Source: Schistocerca nitens (Eukaryota; Arthropoda; Insecta; Orthoptera; Acrididae). Taken from it: a stretch of 64,000 bases of DNA. Numbering within the stretch: position 1 is the stretch's first letter; each line of letters begins with the position of its first letter. Below the pieces are notes generated by a model. That model saw only the letters and a program-made list of their open reading frames with translations. It was not told where the DNA came from and made no database searches. The stretch spans positions 1,057,542,432 to 1,057,606,431 of the forward strand of contig NC_064614.1 in assembly GCF_023898315.1 (NCBI RefSeq), in the 5' to 3' direction. Shown in pieces: positions 1-12,802 of the stretch. The translations under genes were made by a program, and so were the position numbers.

Positions 1-350
1 AAAACTTGGCGCCATTTCCTAGGAAGAGGTGGTGGTCAGATGACTTAGGTTAGTGGAGGTAGCCCAAGTGACCTATCTTCAAGTGATTTTCTTAGTTTAG
101 TCGAGATAATTGGGGTGTGATGCATTATCCTAGTGGAATTTGAATTTCCCGCCATTTTCCTGGGGGAGGGGAGGGGGTGTTAGGTTAATGGAGGTAGCCC
201 AATTGACCTATCATCCCACCAAAATTCAAACTTCCCTCCAAAATCTGCCATCTTGGATGACATCACAGCCACCAACTTGGATGATGTCATGTGCTGTTGC
301 CTAGTCTACAGGCCGCCATCTTGGATGACGTCCATCTTGGATATATCTGG
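1..350 (+). repeat. Dispersed GC-rich repeat, copy 1
   Basis: The stretch carries a block reading CCTAGGAAGAGGTGGTGG, then a GTTAGTGGAGGTAGCCCAA-type block that appears twice (near 50 and 185), and several copies of GCCATCTTGGATGA (near 248 and 315). The first blocks recur almost unchanged near 50490-50560, and the second with the GCCATCTTGG block recurs in reverse complement at 44216-44360, so this is an interspersed repeat family. No reading frame or terminal structure is seen, and the element is cut by the window edge. Its class is unknown. Confidence 0.7.
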
Positions 351-3300
351 CACTGCATAGTGGTGTGGTACATACTTTTTCCCACTACTGACATGATGTC
401 ACTGACAAGAATGGGCTCTGACCTGGATTTAACTATTTGATTAGTGGTCGCTCTAGTCACGAAATTTCAGTCACTAGGCATGATAACTGCTGATTAATCG
501 TTACTTTTGGAGTCATCTCTGGAGTCACTGTCAATGTTTTGTTCAATGTCCAAGTTGGATTCGGTTTGTGTCTATTGTCTGTTATGTTCTGTTTTTGCTA
601 AATGTTTACGTGTTACCACCATGCTAAACGTAATGTATATTGCAAGAAAAATCTTTAAACATCTTTAGGAATGAATTCATGAAATTAATTTCCTAAGGCA
701 CCAATGTTGGCTTAACTGGTCAAGAATTCCAATTAATGGTGAAATAATCAACATTAATGGCTGCTTGCCATTTTACGGAATGGTACGATTGTATTGTTGT
801 AATAAACTGTATGATAAAATTAATTTTTAATACACGATCTTGAGCTAAAATTACTGCTATCGTTACCGAAAATTTCTTTATCGACTCCGTATACTGAATA
901 ATTCCAAAGCATTGGCTCGTGCGGGACCCTTCGTAAAATTTGTAACACGAAACCTTCAGCCATGCCAAGACGCCATTTAATTGGAACAATAGCTTGCAGC
1001 ATAAATGAAAGACAAGATTAAATAATACCACTGTATTCATAAAAATATTATACTAAATTAAATTACATAGACACTTACATTAATTCTGTTGCTGTGTGTA
1101 ACTATGAGTACACCTAGTGAGATTGCGTCTCAGTGAAACAGAATAATGGTGGTGTGCCAAATAATTATCCTCAGTGATGCAGATATGTGTCTGATGTGGA
1201 CCTCTTCAAGAACAAAAAAGGTGCCGTCTTCTTGGCAAGACAACTGAACTGTGTAATCATTGTAATTTTTCAGCGGTTGCACGCCACAATCGATACAACC
1301 GCTTATACTAATTAATGTCTTAAGTAATTCTTTATTTATATTCTCAAATTATATCTACGTTTTTCCAATATATCAACGCCCATCCTGCAAATGTGCCTTT
1401 AAGACACTAATCAAGGATTTTCTCACTCCACCAACATGTTACAAAGAGGAGTGAATTTCGCTTTTGTTTCACGAGAACCGTGTTGAAACAAAAGTTTCAG
1501 TGCCTTTTTATAACCTCTTCTGCTAAATAAGTCTCATTCGGTTTCTGTAGAACATTGTGTCAATAGTCTGCATACTGCCATAATCGAACAGAGACCCAAA
1601 ACGAGGTAACGGTCTCCAGTCGACATCTAGCTAGGTTGTTGTAGACAAATATCGCATCCCGCAACAAAAGTGTCACAAAAGTCCTAAAGTCCTAAAAACA
1701 AGGCAATTTTTGGATTTTGTCGCTGAAATAAATGTATGGAGTGCCCCAAAGTGCATGAAAAATGTCACATCTCGCAATTCGTCCACTTGAGGGCAGTTGT
1801 GTCATTATTGTTATACATTACTTCACGATTCGCCAAGGCAAGAACAGTGTTACTTCAGTGTTGTTAGTGGTAGGTGCGCATGGCTCATTCAAGAGGAGCA
1901 GCGCATTCTGAGTCATGAACCTTTTCGTCTATAATGTTGGTTGAATGTAATTTCTAACATCATTCATTATTACAATGTCTGTGTTTGATCTATTACATTA
2001 TGTCACTTTAAAATGTCCTTCAGATATGCTTGCCTATCTGAAGGAACACGTACTGGTTTCACAACTACAGGTGTTCTAAATACTACGAAATTTCGTGCGT
2101 TGCAGTGTGCAAAAAAAAGTGGAAATTTCTGCTAGGAAATAGTTCATGCTGAATCCCTTTTCTTGGCGAAAAGTATTCCTACGTTATAGCATAATCCCAT
2201 TTATGATTCTACGTTTTCGTAAATTATGTTCCTTAAATTCTACCTAATTGATGTTCCTTATTAAATTTTATTAATTTAAATAAATTAAAATTTTTCATCT
2301 TGTATATTTCTCTTACAATTTCAGCTTCTTTCCAGTTTTTATTTTAGATTCAGTAATAATTTGCCTGACAGGTTCGAATACCGTATTACATTAGTATAAG
2401 CAAAAAAAATTATTGTTTGTGGTGGAAAAGCGGAAATGTTTTACATGAGAAGTCGTAACAGATACAGAAAAGTTTTTAGGAAATCAAGAACTGTGACAGA
2501 AGTCAAATAATTAATCAATAATTATCTAATAATCTCTCACATTCGACAAACAGAGAACTACATGTCCGTATTACTGTTGTATAGACTGTAACGGAATTTT
2601 CTGCCAAAATCACTTACTTGAAATGTAAAGAAAGCTAATACTACTTCAGTACAAGTTTTATAGAATACTTTAAGTACCTAGATTTTTCTCAATCACACAT
2701 CAGCGGCGGGTGATGTAACGTATATGCCACCAATATGCCTATGTTCGACTGTGAAACTTGACTCGATAAGCAACCTGAGCTATCAGCAAACGGAATCGAA
2801 CCTGAATAACACTGTGTGCGTGTTGTATGAGTGTCAGTTTCACTGTCATTTAAGCCCTCAACGGATCGTTACAAGAAAACCTTACAACTAACATTTAGAT
2901 AAGCTATCTGACTGCGTTTTTGAACACGAATTTACAAGTGGTGTAGAATCTGACTTGTGCAGCGTAATTTACTGGAATAGAGTACATGACATGTTGTGGT
3001 GCCAGTGTCTCTGTTTTGGCCGTAAGTTTTACTCAACTCTTTAGATGACTCCCTTTTTTTTTTCAAGTGGTTTACAGCAATTCGCGGCACCATGTAGCAG
3101 CAGCGGCTAAAGCTTATTGTTACTAAGAATGAATTTAATAAAAAGGAGTTTCCTTGGGTCCTGTTAATTACTAAATAACTTTTGAGAAGGGATTTCATTA
3201 ATTAAGCCTATTTAAAACTTCAGTGTCATCATGCAAAAGTATTAATAATAACAATGACAGTAACATATGTGTCAATAATGCTCATGAAATTTATTAAGGT

Positions 3301-5849
3301 AAACATATAGAATATTAAGTAATTGTGCAAAGGCAGTGTTTCTTTATTATGTAAACATCAAACAAAGTGTGCTGCATTGTACAGTGTTACACAGAAGATG
3401 ATACAAAAAATTTATATTGCCTAAGAAATGCTTTGCATACTGCAGTGTCACACACAAAATGACACAAAAAATATTATATTGCATAACAAATGCTTTGTAG
3501 ATATATGGACATAGGATATACTGCTTGAGGCAGCTATATGCAAGTATGCAAATAAAACATTTGTATGCACAGGCAGTATTTTCTGCATATTGATTAAAAA
3601 TCTTAACAATTATTTCTATGATCAGAAGTGCACTTTCCTTCAGGAATGGAGCTACTATCCTACCATCACCATAACTACCACAAAATACACAGGGATTTAT
3701 ACTACACCTTCATGGGATCCATCTTTCTACAGGATATGGATTGTAGTAAAGGGGATTGGTATAGTTAGCTTTTCATTGTTGTATTCACTATGAAATACTG
3801 TTCAATAAAGGTTCTCTTTTGTCTTTTTATCTGAAAAAATTTGACTAGTCCTTATACTAAAAGCAATATAAATGTTACATAAAATTCTTATTTTCACATT
3901 CATGGTTTATGTTGCAATGGGTACTGGCACGTTTATTGTCGTCATTTTGGTTTCTAAAGGAAGAAATTTCTTAGTGTCTAAGCTAACAAGTAACAATATT
4001 TCTTCTTTCTGGAGTGGCTACCAAGTTCAGTTTCCTGAGACCTGGAAAAAGATCATTAGTACATGAAACACTTTTATGTTTTTTATTAATTAACGCTTTG
4101 TGGGTCCCTTGCTTTTATTTTATTATGATTTACTTCCATCTCTGATCCTTTTCTTCCTTGTTTGACTGCTATTATCTGAAAAGAATTCATTAGTGGCATA
4201 CAAATATGCATTATAAATTCTACAGCGCTATATTTGTCTATGTTTACTTGTGACAGTGAAAAACTATATGAGACAAACCTGAATGTTACCTTGGTCCATG
4301 GTTTTAGTTTTATTTTTCTCCATAATTTGCATTGTTAGCATTTCCGCTCTTTTTCTTTTCGAGCTATGCCCTGAACTATTTTCTGTGAGACAAACATTTG
4401 ACTCTTTAGAAAAGTTTGCTTAACCTAGAATAATCGTAACAATGACGATTTATTAATAACATAATAATCGAAGTGTCTTCCACAGACCTTCTTACAAAAT
4501 ATTTAGTACTGGAGACGTCTACAATGGACCCTCAAGGCATCTTACCTTTCTTCACTTGCTTTAATATGGAGGAATTCCTTTGAATCCTCTCGTATTACTT
4601 AACACTATGCTTTTCTGAGAGTCGTGTTATCTTGTTATTTTAATTGTGTTTTCTGCACCTTTTCCTACTGACAGTTCATACAAATGATAAGTGTTGTTAT
4701 CCATCAACTTCTGGAGTGTTCTGAAAACTAACATTATGCTTTAGCAAGTGGAAGTTTCTATGCATAACTTGTCTTGTCGTAATCTGTGAAGAATAATCAT
4801 TTCATCACCTAGTAAGCGCTGGATTCTTTTATTAAGCTAATGATAAAACAATGAGTATCGTTTATTATTTAAAAGTGGAAGGACAGAGGAATTTTTTTCC
4901 GTGGAGACAATGGCGACCACTTTCATTCACAAGGTAGTGAAATCTGTTTCTCTCATAAAAGGAATGCTTCAGCGAGGGCCGTGATGTATTTACGACCTGT
5001 CCGCTGGAGTGACACATAAAAAAGGGTGAACTGGTAACAGCGTCCTAAGCTGGGTAACGAACTCGGGCTAATGCCTTTGGCCTTGACGTACCTTGGGGCC
5101 AGCTGCGTCAGGCCAAAGGAAAAAAAATATGAAATGCTTTACTCTCCCTTTGTTGTTTCTCAAAAGCTTGTTGTGGCATCGTATTTTCTTCCCTTGAGTG
5201 GACACCTGTTGTTAAAATAATGAGGAAAATACATCTTAAAAGTAGCACATAATATGGAAAATATACATAGAAGAATAAACTTGAAAATTACACAGCTTAT
5301 TCAACGAATGGCTCTATGTGTGTAATATGATGTAGGCCTTTACTCTTGTGAGTACGTAAAGTTGCATGTGCTTTTGCTGCTGGCTGTGCTAGTCACAGTG
5401 CTATTTCACAGAAATCGTTTCGAGGATCTGGTGACCTTATTGTTATTATGTTCTGGGCAGCATTGTTTCTCTGGAAACTGTCATTGTTATTATAATTGTG
5501 TTTTCTATAACCCTTGTTTCTAAAATTTTTGTTTTGGGCACACTACCTTGATCATAATTTTTCCAGTGGTTTTGTTGGTCGTGATTGTTGCAGCTCTTGG
5601 GACTACTGTTAAAACCTTGAATAGACTACAATTTCCACTCTTTCAGACAGACCTCATCTCACAACAATGCTTAGAATCACGCTCCCTTGCTTTGCCCTCA
5701 GATTGTAAATATCTGTATCTGGGTGCTTACGCCTTGCAAAGAACAGCGGTAAGTTGACTATTGTTTTATGTAATGGAGAGTTCTGACACACTCCTTAAAA
5801 CATCTTAATTTAATGCACTTGGCATCGCATGATTTAATTCGACTTTATT
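351..5849. other. Unrecognised AT-rich DNA, no gene supported
   Basis: About 5.5 kb with only short frames (under about 110 residues), no recognisable protein motif and no clear terminal repeats. It may be intergenic, intronic or very old repeat DNA. A short local duplication is visible near 3380-3480, where two blocks reading roughly TGACACAAAAAAT...TTGC...AAATGCTTTG follow each other about 75 bp apart. Confidence 0.5.
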
Positions 5850-6716
5850 CCATTACCTCTGTTTTACTTTTCTTGATGGTCATCTTATAATCTCTTTTCA
5901 AGACGCTATCCATTACCTTCAAACTCTCTAGTCCTTTCCTGTGTCTGACAGAGTTACAATATCACCGACAAACTTCACTTCCCTAATTTCTGAGCTTCAG
6001 TTCCTTTTTCAAATTCCTTCTTGGTTTCCTTTATTGCTTGCCCAATGTTCATATAACATCGACGGTAAGCTAACCAGTCCATCGCAGCCCTTTCCAAATA
6101 CTGCGTAATTTTCGTGGCCTTCAACTCTTAAGACTGCAGTCTGCTTCCTGTACAAGTGTTAAATAAGGTTTCGTCCCATGTTATTTTATCTCTGCTACAG
6201 TCAAAACTTCAGAGTGTGCAGTCAAGTCAACAATCTCCAAACAATTTTCCAGCTCTACAAACGCTATAAATCTAGTTTGCCTTTTTTAAGCTATCTTCTA
6301 AGACAAGTCGTAAGGTGAGTATAGTCTTGTGTGTTCCCACATTTCTCCAGAAACCAAGGTGACCTTCTGCGAGGTCGGCTTGAACCAGTTTTTCCATTCT
6401 ACTGTAAATAATTTGTATCAATATTTTGCAGCTAGGACTCACGAAACAGAACTGGCTGTAGGAAACACTCACCTCAGCACCTGTCTTTCTGGAAATTGGA
6501 ATTATTACATTCTTCTTCCAGGCTGATTGTTTTTACTTGTCTCACATATATCTTCCACACCAGTTGGAGTAATTTGTCACTGCTGACTCTCCCAAATATC
6601 TCATTAGTCCTGGGGGGACTCCGTCTCCTCCACAAGCCTTGGTTCTACTTAGGTCTTTCAGTGCACTGGTAGAGACTTCTAATAGTACTATGTTTTCCAT
6701 CTCAATTTACTTCTTA
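5850..6716 (-). pseudogene. RTE-like non-LTR retrotransposon A1, reverse transcriptase part (broken)
   Basis: Read on the minus strand, this is the 3' half of an RTE-like reverse transcriptase. The best stretch (6272-6472) reads CKILIQIIYSRMEKLVQADL and continues with HLGFWRNVGTHKTILTLR, matching the same segment of copy A2 at about 61770-61900 (CKILKRIIYRQMEKLVEADL and FGFRRNIGTREAILTLR). Further downstream, near 5950-5975, the position of the catalytic FADD box reads as FVGD, so an active-site aspartate is lost. Frames are broken by several shifts and stops. Homology to A2 stops near 6716, where unrelated DNA begins; the element resumes at about 8600. In life the protein would copy element RNA at a nicked target in the nucleus; this copy is dead. 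Confidence 0.85.
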
Positions 6717-7303
6717 TATTGAAAACAAAACATTTGTAGTTGCAGAATTCTTTTTATTTAAAAAATGCATATCTGCATGGTTAGGCATCGTTAAATAATG
6801 TAGAAGTCAAATACAGTTCATTGCGCCGGCTACCAAGGCCTTGTGTCAATCACACAGATACAAAACCGTCTGGATGAAAATTCAGACGTCCCAGCTGTTT
6901 GGCATCCAGCCCAATATGACGTAAGCATAGTTATACGCAGCACTCTACTTGCTGCTACAACACTTCAAAGGAACCCACAGTTCCTTTTAGCTATTCTGAG
7001 GAGTGCATTTTCATCGAGATGATTTTATGTTTAGATGCTTGACACAGTTTTGGTAACCGATACAATGACCTTCATTTGACAGTAGAGTTCTACATTGTCT
7101 GATGATGCCTAACCATGGCGTAACGCAATATTTTTAAACAAAAATAACTTCGCAACTATCATTGTTTGATTTTAAGTGTAACCATGAAAACCAGTTTCTG
7201 TATCAATCAGCCAACAATGGAGTGCAGTGAATGCTTAACATAATTCATCTTGCATTTCTTAATAATCTTGAAATTCATTTCTCTTGTACAGCCCTTTCAT
7301 ATA
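6717..7303. other. Inserted DNA of unknown type inside A1
   Basis: Some 590 bp lying between the A1 reverse-transcriptase remnant and the Tc1-like element. It does not align by eye with the corresponding part of A2 (62216-62340), so it was gained after A1 inserted or replaces deleted A1 sequence. AATGCATATCTGCATGG near 6766 and ATGGTTAGGCATCGTT near 6778 face a reverse partner, GATGATGCCTAACCATGG, near 7100, so an inverted-repeat element may end there. No protein motif was found. Confidence 0.45.
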
Positions 7304-8590
7304 CACTGCCTGACAAAAAGAAATGGAGCACCAAAAAGAAATGCTCGGGTATCAATATAAATTTGTACACGTTAACACAATCTGCTGGTATGTAAATGTG
7401 TAGAGTGGTAATTCGCTGTGACAGGTAGAACGACCACTAGAGTGCATAAGTGTTGCCTGTTTTTAACATTGTTACCAGACCTGTTAGGTTATGTAATTGG
7501 TGTGCACAGCTTCAGACGTTGAGCTGTTACTGTGTAGGGCACAAAGATTCCGTGTGCTCTGATAAGACAGCGTCATTAACACCTGACTGAGTTTGAATTC
7601 TGGGTCTCCATTTTGCAGGCTGGTCGAAGCATGCGATTTCCAGATTTGTGAGGCTTTTGGATGTGACAATGGCCCCATGTTGTACTGCATGGGAAGGTGA
7701 GGGCGACGTACCCATTTTCAGAGTTCCCCTCAACCATGTCTGAACCACCACAAGGGAAAATAACTGTACTACACACCAAGTACATCATAACCCTTTCATA
7801 TATGCACCTGCCATCCGAGGAGATGTGACGGTGTCTGCAACATTCTGTCTCATCTCGCACCGATAGACAAATGCTAGCAACAACTAGAATGGAAATAATC
7901 ACCTCATCGGGAAGTTGTCATTAAGTCCACAACACTAAGAGCTCCGTTTGGAGTGGCCTTAGGCGGTAAGCATGGACTGCTGACAACTGGCATTGCATTG
8001 TGTTCATCGATGGAGTGCAGTTCTGCACTACCCCACATAATCATCGTTGACGACCTGGGGAGACGTCCCATCCTTCTAATATGTTGGAGAGGCACAGCGG
8101 TGTTAATTCTACCGTCATGATGGGGGCAGCCATCGGGTATGACGTCAGGACATGGCTGGTATTGGTTGAGGGAAAACTGAAGGCATAACGGTACGTCACA
8201 AAGTCCCTGCGTGACCATGTGCTACCTGTAATGCCACAGTATCTTGTTCCAGTTTTCAACAAAACAATGCTCGTTCACATATGGCACATGTCTACATGAG
8301 CAGTCTGCGCGAGGATGACGCACTCTCATGGCCAACAAGCTCCCCAGATTTTTCTCTGATGGGAAATGTGTGGGAACAGCTCAGATGTCAACTTCTTCCC
8401 ACTGCCAATATGCTGGATATTAAGGACCACTTTGAAACCAGATTGTCTCAGAAGCGTATTCAGCGGCTTTATGATACCCTTCCTAACCAAATGGGTGTCT
8501 CCACGCCAGTGAAGGTGAAACGTCATGCTGATAATTGGGCTCGTACTGCCAACTTCTTTTTAAATTTAATTCGATTTTCCTATCACTGCA
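7304..8590 (+). mobile_element. Decayed Tc1-like DNA transposon, copy A
   Basis: The left end is clear: a TA (7302-7303) followed by CACTGCCTGACAAAAAG, a Tc1-type terminal sequence. The next 200 bp resemble, in reverse complement, the terminal region of the copy at 28300-29528. The body holds transposase pieces in shifting frames on the plus strand. The last (8281-8560) contains WPTSSPDFSLMGNVWEQL, the WPxxSPDxxPxExxW catalytic region of Tc1 transposases, in which the catalytic glutamate appears as glycine. After it comes a typical C-terminal tail with an IQRLYDTLP motif. The right terminal repeat is not visible. The transposase would bind the ends and perform DDE cut-and-paste; this copy cannot. 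It lies inside retroelement A1. Confidence 0.8.
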
Positions 8591-8599
8591 AGAATATCA

Positions 8600-9650
8600 A
8601 GTACACTAACAACTACCTGTTCTCCAAAGGCTTTTTAATTTTCCTATATACGGCATCTATCTTTTCCTAGTGACGTATGCTTCTACAGTCCTCTAACCTT
8701 TCCTTCTTAGCCACTCTGCATCTTCTTTCAGATTCCATTTCAGACGACTATATTCCTTTATCGCCTCTTTCGGTTGAGACCTTTACATACGTTCTTCTTT
8801 CCTCAGTTAAATTGAATGTCACTTGTGGTTTCGGAGGAGTTCTATCAGCCTTGTCTTGCTACTTACTTGACTCTCTGATACTTTCACACTTTCATCTCTC
8901 GAAGTCAGCCATTCGTCTTCCATTGTAATGCTTTCCCTCGTTTCTGTCAAACTTTGCCTCATGCTTCCTCCAAAACTCTCAAGTCTGACTCCAATTTATC
9001 CAGGCCCTATCTTCTTAACTTCCTACCTTCCTACCATTTCTTCAGTCTTAATCCATCGTTCGTAGGCGATAACTTATGATCAGATTCTACATATGTTCCT
9101 GGAAATGTCTTAGTTTAAAATCAGATTTGTCTTACCATTACATAATAAGTTCGAAATCTTCCTGCATCTCCACGTCTTTTCCAGGTGTACGGCCTTCTTA
9201 CAGATTCTTAATACAGAGTTACCAATGACCGACTTATGCTCTGCACAAATCTCTCATTCATGTTGCACAGGGCACGAACTCTCACTATTTTTCCAGCTCT
9301 TCCTTGTGTTATAAAATTATAGTGTCCCATCACAATTAAATTTTCGACTTTAACTACCAGAATATTTGTTTCTCTCTTCATGTATTCTTTCAATTTCTTC
9401 ATCATCTGCGAAGATAGGTGGCATACAGACCTATGCTACTTTGGTGAGTACAGGCTTCATGGCTTCCCTATGCTATTCATAGCAGGTTAACCGCCATAAT
9501 ATTTTGCTATTTATATTTAAACTTATTTCTGCATTACACACATTTGCTTTTGGGTTTACAACCCGTTACTCACCAGGCTAGAAGTCCTGTTCTTCCTGCC
9601 ACCACACTTCAGTAACTGCCACTGTAACTACAGCCTGCATCACATAGGAT
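8600..9650 (-). pseudogene. RTE-like retrotransposon A1, endonuclease and linker part (broken)
   Basis: On the minus strand this continues A1. Starting at CTCCAAAGGCTTTTTAATTT (about 8620) the DNA is collinear with A2 at 62345 onward, through the linker to the apurinic-type endonuclease. Near 9208-9405 the frame reads VENLIVMGHYN, corresponding to ENLIVMGDWN in A2, so the metal-binding aspartate of the GDxN motif is replaced by histidine. The linker has lost its frame in many places. Near 9590-9640 it ends with the GGCAGGAGGAACA-type sequence that also marks the 5' limit of A2. The remaining 5' part appears about 3.15 kb away at 12803-13310. Confidence 0.85.
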
Positions 9651-10044
9651 GGCGCTTCCGCACATAGAGACGGAATGGTAAAGAAGTGTGGACAGACGAG
9701 TACTGCGCATGCGCGGTAGCAGAGTGTAGGCAAACGAAATTCACGTTGCCTAACTGTGTTGCTGCGAACCACAGTCAAGTTCAGTTGCCTATGGCACACC
9801 GTACTATACGCTCAAATCTATGAGGCGAGTAACAAATTTTACAACCGATTTCGATGAGCCCTCATGATAGAAATGTTAATTGACGTCTTGACGATGTTAC
9901 ATCCCACTGCTCGACAAATTTAATCTGCGTGACATCGGGAGGTGAGAAGAGAAAACACAGTTTTGTGAAGACTTTGAAGTACATTTTTTTTTTTCAAAAT
10001 GACAACTGTGTAACGATAATACCATTTAAACAGCTTGCAATGAT
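9651..10044. other. Inserted DNA between A1 pieces, no gene seen
   Basis: First part of the block separating the A1 endonuclease from its 5' leader. It is a unique-looking stretch without a credible frame or repeat match. It ends at the target duplication of the SINE at 10056-10292. Confidence 0.4.
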
Positions 10045-10055
10045 TATCATTTATT

Positions 10056-10292
10056 GGTTGGTTAGCTGGTTTGGGAGAGGGGACCAAACAGCGAGGTCAT
10101 CAGTCCCATTGGACTAGGGAAGGTTGGGGAAGGAAATCGGCCATGCCCTTTCAAAGGAACCATCCCAGCATTTGACTGAAGTGACTTAGGGAAATCACGG
10201 TAAACGTAAATGAGGATGGCCGAACGTGGGTTTGAACCGACGTCCTCCCAAATGCGAGTCCGGTATGCTAAGCACTGCGTCACCTCGCTCGG
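10056..10292 (-). mobile_element. tRNA-derived SINE (GGTTGGTT-tailed family), complete
   Basis: A SINE on the minus strand. The right end on the plus strand is its tRNA-like head, with a box-B-like element read in reverse as GGGTTTGAACC at 10228-10238 and a box-A-like GACGCAGTGCTTAGC on the minus strand near 10270-10285. The 3' tail (left) consists of GGTTGG units. An 11-bp direct repeat TATCATTTATT flanks it at 10045-10055 and 10293-10303, a target-site duplication that fixes the limits. A 5'-truncated relative lies at 52743-52798. RNA polymerase III would transcribe it and LINE proteins would copy it. I recognise this family as very common in Schistocerca. Confidence 0.9.
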
Positions 10293-10418
10293 TATCATTT
10301 ATTTGGATTTGAACTGTGTTATAAGTAAAAATTTAATACTCATTAAAATTAACTTCAAACACAAACCGAAATCATTGACAACTGCGTCTACTCAATTTAA
10401 TTTTGAAAAATTTGTGTG

Positions 10419-10419
<1 letters not shown>

Positions 10420-10461
<42 letters not shown>
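10420..10461. repeat. (GT)n microsatellite
   Basis: An almost perfect run of about 20 GT units, directly downstream of AT-rich DNA. Confidence 0.97.
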
Positions 10462-10462
<1 letters not shown>

Positions 10463-11523
10463 ATGTGTTTGACTGTAGTTAAGTGAATCACTGCGCGCAA
10501 CAAAGAATTACTTGTAGAGAAGACTAATGTGAAAGATTGTTGTAAAAATGGTTAGTAAGTTGTCATATTTTCCGCTGTCAAGGGGCATTATGAGTGTAGA
10601 CTAGCTCTTTCGACATTACAGTGAGAGTCTGCATTTATAATCCATTGAACAAGCAAACATTCAACCGTCACTTGCGATAATTCCAGGGAAACCATCGATA
10701 TCTCCACAAGTATCAGTTCAGTCATTTAAGATATTTTCCAGTTCGTGTCTTAAAAAAAATGGCGGTGTGCATATGGAAATATCTGACTTCTGACGAATTT
10801 ATCCTGCCACATTCTAGGGTGTTATTAGAGCATACAACACGCTGGGAGAAGTATATCTTCTCCTTGGGCTATATGTTGAACATTGTAGTCTGCATAATTC
10901 ATAGGATACAAAGTCCTAATCAATTGAGAAACACATTTTTTAAACCAAGTGTCTTTAAAGCTAAGAAATATTATTACTTTCCAAAATCTACATAGTAATA
11001 CTATTGTCACTGCTATATGAGTTTGTTTCCGAACCATCTGCCTGTAAATTTACGATGATAAGTTCAAGACTAGTATCCATCATTACTTCCCTGTCAAATT
11101 CTTCTTTCTGAACCTTTCCAGCATGCCGCGCAGACTGTGTCCACGCTACACGGGGGATGTTATCTATTGCCTCACAAAAAAGCGCTTCAGCATCTGTTAT
11201 CGTGAATGTTTTGTTTGTTTTCTCCCACATAATCTTTACGCTTTGCCTAAATTAATCCCATGGGGCTATACTGACGGTGATACGTGGGTAAACACAAAAC
11301 TGAGTGGCCCCTTCACGGGCAAGGAAGTTAAGTTTCTACGTTCTATCGCGTGACTTGCATAAATTAACGAGCTGCAGAAGATCAGAACGAGTCTGGTTTA
11401 TACCGTGTGAAATATTTTTATTTTTAAGCCAGGGAAAAAATCCGCTTTTCTAATGTTCGGACTACGTGTTTTCTCTGTAACCAATGACCGACGTCGAATG
11501 GCAGTCACCGCTGTTTTCCTTGG
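10462..11523. other. Inserted DNA between A1 pieces, no gene seen
   Basis: About 1 kb with overlapping short frames on both strands (up to about 80 residues) that lack recognisable motifs. The frames overlap each other antisense, as expected for non-coding DNA. Confidence 0.4.
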
Positions 11524-11610
11524 GTGTTAGTTTAAGTTAGATTAAATAATGGGTAAGCCTAGGGACCGATGACCTCAGCAGTTTGGTCCCATAGGAACTT
11601 ACCACCACCT
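11524..11610 (+). mobile_element. SINE 3'-end fragment
   Basis: The sequence around AGGGACCGATGACCTCAGCA followed by GTTTGGTCCCATAGGAACTT matches the 3' body of a common Schistocerca-type SINE. No tRNA-like head is present, so the copy is 5' truncated. The target duplication was not resolved. Confidence 0.7.
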
Positions 11611-11884
11611 AAGTACAAGTTTACTCTCAGGAACAAAGGCAGAAGAAGAACCAGCATGCAGAATAATTAGCCGAAAGCCTATTCCTATTACCATCACTCA
11701 TTTTCCAACAGGTCTTCCTGGAACGATTCTGATTGACCCATGCTTCATTAAGGTAATAACACAGTTTAACTACCACGTTCTCTTGTATCATGAATCTTTT
11801 TGTGGAAAGTAGTTCGTGCTGCACCTATGTCACTTCTTTGAACTAAAAACCCTCTTCTTAAAATATCTGGAACCAACCACTTTT

Positions 11885-12074
11885 GGTCGTGCGGTAGCGT
11901 TCTCGCTTCCCGCGCCCGGGTTCCCGGGTTCGATTCCCGGCGGGGTCAGGGATTTTCTCTGCCTCGTGATGGCTGGGTGTTGTGTGATGTCCTTAGGTTA
12001 GTTAGGTTTAAGTAGTTCTAAGTTCTAGGGGACTGATGACCATAGCTGTTAAGTCCCATAGTGCTCAGAGCCAG
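11885..12074 (+). mobile_element. tRNA-derived SINE, complete with target duplication
   Basis: The head resembles a tRNA-Gly-like sequence: GTGCGGTAGCG as box A and GGTTCGATTCC (11927-11937) as box B, ending in CCCGGCGGGG. The body reads GATGTCCTTAGGTTAGTTAG, then GGGGACTGATGACC, and ends with CCCATAGTGCTCAGAGCCA, the most abundant Schistocerca SINE ending known to me. A 12-bp duplication CCAACCACTTTT at 11873-11884 and 12075-12086 flanks it exactly, which makes the insertion look fairly young. The element has no protein. Confidence 0.93.
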
Positions 12075-12086
12075 CCAACCACTTTT

Positions 12087-12802
12087 AAAATTCTTTACTT
12101 TGATGAGGCGCTTACCTTTGAAGCCAGTCTTCTCCTGCATAACTGTAACAAGTTTTTGTGATGTCGGACATTCACTATTCACTTGGAGCACTTTGAAACA
12201 TCGTTGTTAAGACCATCCATTTGTGTTACAAGTTTCTTGCGTTTCGATGCTTTCCAGGATATACGAAACCAACTTTTTCTACTGTTCTTACAGCTCTGAC
12301 ACTTTCGTTTACAAATCTTTTAACAATTCTGTTGAAGAAGCCACGTATTTCGTCCGTTCGTACGCCTTCTGATGTCAACAGTAAGAGACCTGCTTCCAAA
12401 TTGACGTTTAAAAAAGTTATAAATAGGGTAAATAATCCCCCCTCGCCTGCTTGTGAAGCACTTCACGTTTATTGCTGTCACCTGACATTTTTTTGATCGG
12501 ACTGAAACATTTACAGATACACTTCACAGCTATACTGCTACAAGCAAAAAAAAAAAAAAAAAAACTGACAGCTGAATAAATAATTCTGTTGTCGCGCAAT
12601 ACGACAACCGTGCAGCATGTAGGAGCAATATTCTCGCCGTATAGCTGTAATTCGCTGTTACCCGCTCAGACAGAGAATGAATATGCAGACTCACATTAAC
12701 TGCAGTAACTTCAGAATTAATATTGTTGGCAGTCAGTGGCTTACGGAGGGGGATGCGCAGAACGGCTGAAAACTGGGGCGCTTTCCCGTATGACGCGCAC
12801 TA
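12087..12802. other. Inserted DNA between A1 pieces, no gene seen
   Basis: About 700 bp with a 91-residue frame (12221-12496) of no recognisable family and an A-run at 12546-12564. It ends where similarity to the A1 5' region starts again. Confidence 0.4.

Noticed and set aside
7576-8262. Minus-strand frames of 73-108 codons
   Set aside because: They lie antisense to the Tc1-like transposase remnant, whose motifs read on the plus strand.
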